Origin: Prorocentrum cordatum
Lineage: Eukaryota; Sar; Dinophyceae; Prorocentrales; Prorocentraceae
Direction of reading: 5' to 3'
DNA length: 64,000 nucleotides
Assembly: GCA_963575745.1 (NCBI GenBank)
Contig: CAUYUJ010002080.1
Span: 46,049-110,048 of the forward strand
The position numbers and the translations under genes are program-made. The notes beneath the pieces were generated by a model. The model had not been told where the DNA came from and made no database searches. It saw nothing but the letters and a program-made list of their open reading frames with translations. Below, piece by piece: positions 55,620-63,792 of this stretch (the first letter of the stretch is position 1; every line of letters starts with the position of its first letter).

Positions 55620-56175
55620 GCATGATCGGAGTGGTTTCACCATCGAGCTCCGCATGTTGTCTGAATAGGACCCTCCGGCTCTGGCCTCGCAGGCTCGGCG
55701 GCGGGCGTGTGTGGAACACACAGTGGTTTTTCCCAGGGCGTTGGCTTAAGTCGGGCCTGTCCCTCTACAGGGGGAATATTCAAAAATATGTGTTTTTTTT
55801 CTTGTCGAGCATCGCCCTGTAGGGGGACACACCCGACTTAAGCGTTGGTGAGGCGGTGGGCGGATTTTTGGGCGAGCGTGTCTGTGCACCGCCTTCCGTC
55901 CCGCGGGTGGCCGACAGGGTCGGGTGAGGAGCAGGGTGCGGCTCACGGCGGCGAGGGCCGCCGGTAGTTTTTCTCGCCGTGCGGCTGCTCTTGGGCAGGG
56001 CGCTGACCTCTGCCTCGGTCCTTCCCTCTGCCGATCACATGTTCGATGTTTGTTTTGGGCAGTTCCTCCTCCTTATCCTCCTTTACAGTCCGCTCTCGAC
56101 CGATATCCGAGAGAGTCAGAAGCAGGTGCGAGCTGACAGTGGCGAGGGCCGCTGGTTCCGTAAATGATAAAAAAC
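55620..56175 (+). other. 3' untranslated region of the retrogene with A-rich end
   Basis: Non-coding sequence between the stop codon and the right target duplication. It contains the TTAA foldback at 55750-55838. It also holds a duplicated phrase, 'gcggctcacggcggcgagggccgccgg' near 55940 and 'gcgagctgacagtggcgagggccgctgg' near 56130. It ends with AAATGATAAAAAAC. Confidence 0.7.
55750..55838. mobile_element. TTAA-flanked foldback element, best copy (~90 bp)
   Basis: GTCGGGCCTGTCCCTCTACAGGG and its near-complement CCCTGTAGGGGGACACACCCGAC form ~30-bp arms around a short A/T-rich loop. Each arm ends in GTCGGG and abuts TTAA (55746-55749 and 55837-55840). TTAA is the target of piggyBac-type transposases, so this could be a piggyBac-type MITE (inference). 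It lies in the retrogene 3' region. Confidence 0.75.
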
Positions 56176-56195
56176 GACGACCCCAAGAAGCCCCC
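56176..56195. repeat. Right 20-bp target-site duplication of retrogene
   Basis: Identical to 54035-54054 and directly preceded by the A-rich 3' end of the insertion. Repeat R sequence continues after it. Confidence 0.88.
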
Positions 56196-57500
56196 ACAAC
56201 GTAAAAGAGTTACGAAAGACGCTCCCAAGCAACCCGGGATAGCTTTCGGGCGGCTCTCCAGGCTCCCAGGAGGCCTCCAAGAGACTTCAAGATAGCTCCG
56301 AGAGGCCTCCAGAGAGCGCTCAGAGAACCTAAAATTGTTAATTGTCCTGGTTGTTTTAAAAGGTTTTTGGCTTTCTCATCATATCATGCTTCCAACGCCC
56401 CAAGACGGCCGAAGAGGCCTCCAAGACCGGCCCAGAGGCCCCCAAGACGGCCCCAAGACGGGCCAAGACGGTCCCAAGAGTGCCGAAGAGGCGCCCCGGA
56501 CAGCTCCAGACCACCCAAGTGTGGGCCCCAGATGAGCCCAAGAGCGGGAGCAGGAGGCCGCCAGAGACCTCCGAGAGAGGACCCCGGGAGCCCCGACAAC
56601 ACACCCAGACCCGTGAGAGGTTCCCAACAAATCCCCGACGAGGCCCCCAAAACAGCCCATGAGAGTTTCGAGAGCTGTCCCGAATGAGTCCGAAGAGGGT
56701 AGAATCGTTGATTTTCCAGTGGTTTTTGTCGACGCTTTTCGCCTTCTCACGTTGTCCCGCTTCCAATGCTCCAAGATCGAGGAATTTGGAAAACCAAAAA
56801 AAGGATATTCAGAGTTTCTTTGCTTTTAATGCGCGCCCTCTGCTCCCAGGAGTCCCACACCTTCCCGGAACATCTGCGGAACGCTCCGGGTACCGCGCTT
56901 CCCGACCTCCTGGGGAGCCCCCACAATGCCCACAGACAGTCCAAGACGACCCCAAGAAGCCCCCAGAACGTCAAAGAAAGGCCCAAGACGCTCCCAAGCA
57001 ACCCAGGATAGCTTTCGGGCGGCTCTTCAGGCTTCCAGGAGGCCTCCAAAAGACCTGAGAACCTAAAATCGTTAATCTTCCTGGTTGTTTTAAAGGTTTT
57101 TGGCCCGCTCCAAGACGGCCGACGAGGCCTCCAAGACCGCCCCGAGACCGCCCAAGAGGCCCCCAAGAGGCCCCCGAGACGGCCCGAAGACGGCCCCAAG
57201 ACTGCCACAGGCCCAAGATGAGCCCAAGAGCGGGAGCAGGAGGCCTCCAGAGACCTCCGAGAGGACTCTGGGACTCTCCAGAGTCCCCCATCACACCCCA
57301 GACCCCTGAGAGGCTCCCAAAAAGTCCCCGACGAGGCCCCCCAAACAGCCCAATGAGAGCTTCGAGAGCCGTTCCGAGAGAGCCCGAAGAGGATAACATC
57401 GTTGCTTTCCAGTGGTTTTTGTCGACGCTTTTCGCCTTCTCACGTTGTCCTGCTTCCAATGCTCCAAGACCGAGGAATTCGGGAAACAAATAGAATTCCG
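56196..57500 (-). repeat. Repeat R: remainder of copy 1 and further copies
   Basis: 56196-56935 continues the interrupted unit and runs through a full set of blocks. A further unit starts at about 56936 and ends near 57480. The units share 'cgtcaaagaa..gcccaagacgctcccaagcaaccc', 'gatagctttcgggcggctct', 'ggtttttggc' and 'agtggtttttgtcgac'. The CAAGACGGCCCCAAG-rich part is the complement of family E. Confidence 0.85.
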
Positions 57501-57594
57501 GATATTCTTTTTCCCCACATCCTGAGTGGGGTTCTTGTTTTCCCAGAACATCCTCTCCTTCTCCCTCCCGCCTCCCGCCTCCCATATCAATACC

Positions 57595-57672
57595 GTGCCT
57601 ACCATTCCAGCCTCCCATATCATACCATGCCTACCATTCCATACCATACCATACCTACCATACCATACCATA
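57595..57672 (+). repeat. (CATAC)n minisatellite
   Basis: TACCATACCATACC-type pentamer repeats, just before the 77-bp array. Confidence 0.88.
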
Positions 57673-58500
57673 CCCTCCAGGGAGGCCCCGCCTGAGCGAG
57701 GAGGGTATCGGATACCCATACTATTTGCATGGTTTCGTGGCCTTCCCACCCCTCCAGGGAGGCCCCGTCTGAGCGAGGAGGTTTCGGAAACCCATACTAT
57801 TTACATGGTTTCGTGCCCCTCCCGGCCCTCCAGGGAGGCCCCGCCTGAGCGAGGATGGTATCGGAAACCCATACTATTTACATGGTTTCGTGCTCTTCCC
57901 ACCCCTCCAGGGAGGCCCCGCCTGAGCGAGGAGGGTATCGGAAACCCGTACTATTTACATGGTTTCGTGCTCCGTCCACCCTTCCAGGGAGGCCCCGCCT
58001 GAGCGAGGAGGGCATCGGAAACCCGTACTATTTACATGGTTTCGTGCCCCTTCCAACCCTCCAGGGAGGCCCCGCCTGAGCGAGGAGGATATCGGAAACC
58101 CTATTATTTACATGGTTTCGTGCTCCTCCCACCCCTCCAGGGAGGCCCCGCCTGAGCGAGGAGGGTATCGGAAACCTATTATTTATATGGTTTCGTGCCC
58201 TTTCCATCCCTCCAGGGAGGCCCTGCCTGAGCGAGGAGGGTATCGGAGACCCATACTATTTACATGGTTTCGTGCCTTTCCCACCCCTCCAGGGAGGCCC
58301 CGCCTGAGCGAGGAGGGTATCGGAAACCCATACTATTTACATGATTTCGTGCCCCTCCCACCCCTCCAGGGAGGCCCCGCCTGAGCGAGGAGGGTATCGG
58401 AAACCCATGCTATTTACATGATTTCGTGCCCCTCCTCCCTTCCAGCGGGGCCCCGCCTGAGCGAGGAGAATATCAAGAAACCGCACTATTTACAAGGCTT
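57673..58500 (+). repeat. 77-bp tandem array, about ten units
   Basis: GGAGGCCCC starts recur at 57681, 57758, 57834, 57911, 57988 and 58065, a 77-bp period with one 76. Each unit has GGGAGGCCCCGCCTGAGCGA, GGTATCGGAAACCCATACTA and ACATGGTTTCGTGCC. Because 77 leaves remainder 2 on division by 3, three reading phases give repeating peptides; these are not genes. The unit sequence is unrelated to the other 77-bp array (composite F). Confidence 0.96.
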
Positions 58501-59280
58501 CGTTTCCTGAGCACCTGTCCTCCCTCCTCCTTTCTTTCGTCTGCCCTTTCGTGCGAACTTACTCGTTCGATGAGCTTCTCCTTCGTGTTGATGTTGTCGT
58601 ACCCCATGGGTCCCACGAAACCGTTAATATCTTTATGTGGGGAATTCCGTTAGCATAATTTTTCAAGTTGGGATTCTTGTTCCCTATCCTCTGCCTCGAG
58701 CCCCATCAAGACTTCGGGGTCACATGTAAAAATGCTTCGGGATTTTTGTTGAACTCTCTGACGCTGTCTTGGCACTTTTTCGGATCGTCTTCGTGCCCTC
58801 TTGGCTGCCCCTGGTACCATTGTAGAAATCGAGAGCCCCTGATCCCATGCGTTGAAGCAGTGAAATTGTACATTCTTTTTTTTCAAACTCACCCCTGATT
58901 ATTCTTGCACGAAGACCCCGAGAGGCATCCCAACAGACCGTGGCAGAAAACGTCTAACCCACAGCCTAGGCACTACAGCTTGAAAAAAGGGAAATCCCAC
59001 CATTCGTTTTTTCCCAAGTTGGCCCCTTTGTCTACTCTTGCACAGCAGACCACAGTGAAGGCCCCAGAAAAGAACCCAGGAAGCCTTCAGGGGCCCAAAT
59101 CGTTGAATGCTGAACGGCAATGGACGATTTCTGCGTTTCCGCAGCTCCCTTTCTATGCGGTTCCGGGGCTTGCGCAGGGCCTCCAAGGGAGTCCGTGGAT
59201 GCAAGAAGCGGCAAGGATGATATTCCATGCGTTCGCCCATGAAGCCTAGCTAGAACTGGAGCGGGCGCGAAGCGCGCGAT
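58500..59280. other. Unique intronic sequence, no gene recognised
   Basis: Lower-GC sequence with two ~100-codon frames on opposite strands that overlap; no motif identified. 58890-59070 contains a weak duplication ('tcaaactcacccctgattattcttgcac' / 'ccaagttggcccctttgtctactcttgcac'). Confidence 0.4.
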
Positions 59281-59649
59281 GGTTCTAGTGTATGTACATA
59301 CATACATATATATATACATATATGTGGTACAGTATACATTGCGCGGCTTGGGTTGCCTCACGTATGACTCACATCGAGATTGCAATGCGTTGTTGCTTGG
59401 GTCCACGCTGTCACACACATGCATAGTTGCCAACTGGCTATTGCACTGCACGTGTATCAGTAGAGCGAAGCTAATTGTACTTCGAAGACCTGTCACTTTA
59501 GCTCATGCTCTCCCTCCCTCTCGTTTTATGTCCTTCCTTCCGCTACTCCTCTCTTTCTCTCGTTCATTATTTGCGTTTGGCTTCTCTCGCTCTCTCTCTC
59601 TTTCTCCCCCTCTTTCTGATGCATATATTTATATATTATGTGCACGTAT

Positions 59650-59784
59650 GCTTGTATGTGTGGATGTATGTATGTATGTATGTATGTATGTATGTATGTA
59701 TGTATGTATGTATGTATGTATGTATGTATGTATGTATGTATGTATGTATGTATGTATGTATGTATGTATGTATGTATGTATTGT
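59650..59784. repeat. (GTAT)n microsatellite
   Basis: About 30 near-perfect TGTA tetranucleotides; frames give poly-(Met-Tyr-Val-Cys) shadows. Confidence 0.97.
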
Positions 59785-59904
59785 TGTGCGCATCTACGTG
59801 TACCCGTCTTTCGTTCTCTCACTCCGTGCCCATATTTTGCCAGCGATCCGTTCACCGCTCCTCCACAGAAGCTCCCGCGATGCCCGCGGTTGCGCTGTCC
59901 CCTC

Positions 59905-59978
59905 CTCCTCCTCCTCCTCCTCCTCTCCTCCTCCTCCTCCTCCTCCTCCTCCTCCTCCTCCTCCTCCTCCTCCTCCTC

Positions 59979-60003
<25 letters not shown>
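59905..60003. repeat. (TCC)n microsatellite before exon g
   Basis: Long clean (TCC)n run, followed by a C-rich stretch and the acceptor of BTB exon g. Confidence 0.95.
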
Positions 60004-60010
<7 letters not shown>

Positions 60011-60056
60011 ACCACACACACCACGACATGGGCCTCCGCTCCTGCATCCCCCACAG

Positions 60057-60101
60057 TTGGCGCACACGTACGACGTCAGCGCGCTGCTGAAGAGATGTGA
60101 G
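60057..60101 (+). CDS. BTB/POZ gene, exon g (end of BTB domain)
   Basis: Reads LAHTYDVSALLKRCE, the canonical last helices of a BTB domain (consensus LAxxYxVxxLLxxCE). The acceptor CCCACAG|T (60050-60056) is preceded by a pyrimidine tract. The exon is 45 nt, in phase 0 at both ends. Its first codon follows exactly from exon f (HLLA | LAHTYDV). After the GAG codon the DNA reads GCCCCG, compatible with a GC donor. The sequence is flanked on both sides by (TCC)n and is clearly distinct from it. Confidence 0.86.
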
Positions 60102-60179
60102 GCCCCGCGGCAGCGGCTGCTTCTCATCGCCCGTCCGCGAGCTCCGTCTCGCCCTCCTCCTGTTCCTCCCTTCTACGTT

Positions 60180-60430
60180 TTCCTCCTCCTCCTCCTCCTC
60201 CTCCTCCTCCTGCCCCTCCTTTTCCTCCCCTCCCTCCTCCTCCCCCTCCTCCTTTTCCTCCTCCTCCTCCTGTCCCTCCTTTTCATCCCCTCCCTCCCTC
60301 CTCCCCCCTCCTCCTCTTCCTCCTCCTCCTCCTCCTCCTCTTCATTTTCCTCCTCCTCCCCCTCCTCCTTTTCCTCCTCATCCTCCTCATTTTCCTCCTC
60401 CCCCTCCTCCTTGTCCTCCTCCCCCTCCAA
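60180..60430. repeat. (TCC)n tract
   Basis: Imperfect TCC repeats with TTT and CCC interruptions. The GC-rich stretch after it (60435-60610) reads LTPHLGQHLLASSEGGIRN in one frame, without recognisable motif. Confidence 0.9.
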
Positions 60431-60674
60431 GCGGGTGCGGTGCAAAGGGGGGCGCGCCCGCTGACGCCGCACCTGGGGCAGCATCTGCTGGCGTCGAGCG
60501 AGGGGGGGATCCGCAACGTCGCATGTCGCACCGCCGCGGCGCCACGGGTCGTTGCGTGATCTTCGACTCCGAGCTCAACGTCCCCGTCTGTCTTGGAGGT
60601 CGCCGCGGCGATCGTGACGGCCACAAGCCAGGGCAAGGTTTTTGTCAAGGATCGGGAGCCTTGAGACGGGGATC

Positions 60675-60860
60675 AATGCAAGCGGGGGTCAGCCAGAGCG
60701 CCCGATCTTGCAGGATCCTGCAGGTCCAGGGTCGCATTGACCCAGGTTTGGGTGCAGGATCTTGCTGGATCCTTTCGCATTGACCCGGGTTTTGGTGCAG
60801 GATCTTGCAGGATTTTGCAAGGCCTGGCTGACCCGGGTCTGGATTGACCTGGGTCAGAAG
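60675..60860 (+). repeat. Imperfect ~60-bp repeats with GCAGGATCTTGC and GCATTGACCC
   Basis: Three diverged units share 'ttgcaggatc(c/t)t', 'gcattgacccaggtttgggtgcagg'. Several small inverted pairs (gacccgggtc, gacctgggtc) lie within. Confidence 0.7.
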
Positions 60861-61584
60861 ATCTCCGAAAGGAGTGGAATGCCCCTTCCCCAGCTTGTTC
60901 CGTGATGTAGCAATGTAGCAATGTGGCGACAGACAGCGACTTGTCAATACATGTCCAACGTTGGCAGTCGTGTTGCTTCGTTCGGCGCCGATTATCACAC
61001 AACCAGCGGGTGAAGACTGCACACGTGCGCCACAGCTACAGGTGGAAAAGTTCGGACGATCTTATTGTCGAGGCACGTGCGCGGCGGCGCTCGTACGTGC
61101 TTTGCCCGGAAGACAGTGTTGAACATGCTTGTTTGTTGTGTTTGTGCTTGTGCTTGTGCTTGTGCCTTTGTGTGTGTGACTGCGCAGCTGCCCAGCTTCC
61201 CTATCCGCGCCACGAGCAATACCCAGCTTTACCTCTGCCTCATCCCTCCCCGTCCACGGCCCTCCCCTTGCACTCCCGCTTTCGATGACGGCACACTGTT
61301 CTTCTGGCTTGGGCTTGCGCGGTCGAGCTGGGCCACAGCATTGCTCAGAAGCTGGTGGCGCGTCCCTTCACTCATCACTTCCACACCTCCCTTCCCGATC
61401 CGTACCTCTCTCACCCCTCCAGTTCCCCCGCCCCCTCCCCCATGGGGAGGACGACCGGTCCGCATCCCGGTCGCGCTGGCCCGTAGGCCCATAGGCGGAG
61501 TGCGCCCGCGACGGGATGTTCCCAAACATCCTGCGCTCCAATTCTCTCGATGGGACCCCCGGAGGTTTGGACCAGTTTCCTGTT

Positions 61585-61765
61585 TCCCGTTCTCCATCCT
61601 GAGTAGTTTTTGCCCCACTGCCCCACGGTTTGGGTGCTCCCCGAGACCGAAAGCGGCCCAAACATTGCTGTTCCGTTTTTCTTTCCTGAGTAGTTTTTGC
61701 TTCACTGCTCAACGGTTTGAGTGCTCCCCGAGACCGAAAACGGCCCAAACCTTGCTGTTCCGCTT
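61585..61765 (+). repeat. 87-bp tandem duplication
   Basis: CTGAGTAGTTTTTGC (61599 and 61686) through GGTTTG(G/A)GTGCTCCCCGAG and GCGGCCCAAAC is present twice, 87 bp apart. Confidence 0.88.
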
Positions 61766-61810
61766 TTTTTTTTCGGAGCCTCGTAGTTGTCTTTCGGTGC
61801 AGGGGAGCAA

Positions 61811-62015
61811 GAGCCTGTTTTTTATATGCAGGCAAGCTTACTTGCATGGCGTTCGCCCCCCCCCCCCCCGCCCCTCTTCAATCGAACACGAGCGTGCAAG
61901 TGCCTTTCGACTTGCGTGATTTCCGCACGTCGAACTGTTTTCGGCTTGCTTCAGACTCAGCCCCCCCCCCCGTCCATGCAAGTAAACTTGCCCGAATCCA
62001 GAGAAAAACAGGCTC
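61811..62015 (+). mobile_element. TIR element 'GAGCCTGTTTTT', copy 1 (205 bp)
   Basis: Starts GAGCCTGTTTTTTAT and ends AAAAACAGGCTC; inside the ends are GCAAGCTTACTTGCATGG and CCATGCAAGTAAACTTGC. The interior (AACACGAGCGTGCAAGTGCC, TTTCCGCACGTCGAACTG) is repeated in opposite orientation at 62317-62533. It is non-coding. Confidence 0.85.
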
Positions 62016-62316
62016 AAAAAAGTGTCGAAACAGCGTCGAGCCAGTATCGCCTCCCAGGGCACGGCGCGCGAAGGCCATACGGCTTCGGCACGTTTCCTGG
62101 TGCGCGAGGTCCTTTTTGGTGATCGAGGCGAAGGTAGGCTGGAGCATCATAACCTTGGGGGGGGGCAAGCAGTGGCACGAGCATCAGCCTGCGGAGGTCC
62201 GCACGGGCTGCCTGGATCGGCGCTGGGCCCCCGTCCCTGGCGCGCGCGAGGCGCCAGGGGCTGCGCGAGAGGCGCCGTCAGGACCTCCGCTTCGCTGTGT
62301 TTGTGGCACTGCTTGG

Positions 62317-62533
62317 AGCCTGTTTTTCTCTGGATTCGGGCAAGTTTACTTGCATGGACGGGGGGGGGGGGGGCTGAGTCTGAAGCAAGCCGAAAACAGT
62401 TCGACGTGCGGAAATCACGCAAGTCGAAAGGCACTTGCACGCTCGTGTTCGATTGAAGAGGGGCGAGGGGGGGGGGGGGGGCGGGCGAACGCCATGCAAG
62501 TAAGCTTGCCTGCAAATAAAAAAAAACAGGCTC
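62317..62533 (-). mobile_element. TIR element 'GAGCCTGTTTTT', copy 2 (217 bp, inverted)
   Basis: Near-identical reverse complement of 61811-62015, differing mainly in the length of the poly-G/C runs. The 301-bp space between copies is unrelated, so the pair forms a large potential hairpin. Confidence 0.85.
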
Positions 62534-62903
62534 TTTCTGGGTGCTCGACATGATTTCCGGGAGCCGGCCCGGAAGTCTACGCTGGGAGCAACACGACCTC
62601 GAGGGCTCGCAGCGGCCCCAGCGCCCTCCGGGGCCTGCAGCGGCGGCGCCCTTTGGGAACCCCCAGACCGGGTGGTGAGACACCAGGTGGCGACCTGGAA
62701 TCCCCGAAAAGGTCACCGCTGGGTTTGGGGACGCGGGGTCACCACCGGGTTCTGTGACTCCTGGACCCACCAGTGTCCGGGACGTCCTCGGAAAACCGGA
62801 CGAGTCCCCAAACCGGGTTGTGGCACCAAATCGCCCGAGACTCACCGCCAGGTGTTTTCACCACCACGTTTGGGGACTACCGAGCCCTGCCGGCCGACCG
62901 GAG

Positions 62904-62942
62904 GCCCGCATCGGCTCCCGGCTCTCCGAGGAGAACGCGCTG
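62904..62942 (+). CDS. BTB/POZ gene, exon h (start of region after BTB)
   Basis: Reads ARIGSRLSEENAL in phase 0 with exon g, giving CE-ARIGSRLSEENAL across the junction. In BTB proteins the CE that ends the domain is followed by a helix of the form A..L...L(S/T).EN(A/V)L, the start of a BACK-like region. The acceptor is CGGAG|G at 62899-62903. The 3' end is uncertain: a GC donor at 62943 or a GT donor at 62955 are both possible. Later exons would lie beyond, possibly outside the window; I could not place one in 62.95-64.0 kb. Confidence 0.68.
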
Positions 62943-63034
62943 GCGCCTCCACTCGTCCACCCCCGGGGGCCGGCGCGGGGAGCGTCTGCCCAGCCCTGCG
63001 CCCGCCTCGGGGTCATCGAGGGGAGGGGAGGGGG

Positions 63035-63255
63035 AGGGGGGAGGGAGGAGGACCTCCTCCTCCTCCTGCGCTCCTCCCCCTCCTCCTCCTCTTCCTCCTC
63101 CTCCTCCTCCTCCTCCTCCTCTTCTTCCACGCTGCTCCTCTTCTTCCTCGCTGCTCCTACTCCTCGCTCCTCCTCCTCGCTCCTCTTCCTCGCTCCTCCT
63201 CCTCCTCCTCCTCCTCCTCCTCCTCCTCCTCCTCCTCCTCCTCCTCCTCCTCCTG
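63035..63255. repeat. (TCC)n tract
   Basis: TCC repeats with GCTCCTCTTCC interruptions; poly-Leu, poly-Pro, poly-Ser and poly-Glu frames are shadows. Confidence 0.93.
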
Positions 63256-63517
63256 CGGCCCGCGCTGCTTTTCCTCAGGATCGGGGGGCCCTCACTGGGC
63301 CTCGGGATGGTCAAGACACGATTCAGGATGAAAATCTGGCCCTGGGGAAGTGGTCCAGACCCCTCAGGAGCGACAAAAGGACGTACACGTACATGAATCC
63401 ACGCTGTTTTCGAGAGTACGCATTGCGCAAATGTTCGTATATTGCGGCCGGTCTCGCGTTTCAAGGGACCGTGTTCATGTACATAGCTGGGCGCGTACGT
63501 CCTTGTTGGGCTCCCTA

Positions 63518-63792
63518 ACCCCAAAGTCCACGCGTCGAGCAAAATTGTCGGGCCCTGGGGAAGTGTCGGGCCGGGCGAAAGGGGGGGATTGGGAAATGGG
63601 GGGTTACGAAATCTGCTGCATGCAGCTGGTTTCGGCCTCACCGAGGGGCCCATTCCTCGATACATGGCCGCTCCCGGCGCCGGGAGGCGCCGGGAAAATC
63701 AGCTACGTGAGCTGATTCTCAAACCCCTCCTTTGCTATCCCCCCCTTTCGCCCGACCCGACAGACCCCAAAGTCCACGCGTCGAGCAAAATT
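63518..63792 (+). repeat. 29-bp direct repeats bracketing element C
   Basis: 63518-63546 and 63764-63792 are identical (ACCCCAAAGTCCACGCGTCG, then AGCAAAATT). They enclose element C copy 2 with 18 extra bases on the left and two on the right. They may be an unusually long target duplication or a separate duplication. Confidence 0.9.
63565..63761 (+). mobile_element. TIR element family C, copy 2 (197 bp)
   Basis: GTCGGGCCGGGCGAAAGGGG to CCCCTTTCGCCCGACCCGAC, with the same interior as 7405-7600 (GCTGCATGCAGCTGGTTTCG; ATCAGCTACGTGAGCTGAT). It is the best preserved copy. Confidence 0.88.

Larger units (their letters stand above)
54055..56175 (+). mobile_element. Retroposed mRNA copy (processed retrogene insertion)
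   Basis: The insertion starts with the SL relict, carries a short 5' leader, an intronless coding region (54165-55619) and a ~550-bp 3' region, and ends in an A-rich stretch (AAATGATAAAAAAC, 56162-56175). It is bounded by identical 20-bp duplications (54035-54054 and 56176-56195). These are the expected marks of LINE-mediated retroposition of a processed mRNA. The target is one unit of repeat R, whose copy at 56945 shows the site without insertion. The whole insertion lies within the BTB gene intron between exons f and g, in the same orientation. Confidence 0.9.

Noticed and set aside
57526-58384. Repeating proline/arginine-rich frames
   Set aside because: Shadows of the 77-bp array; phase cycles with each unit.
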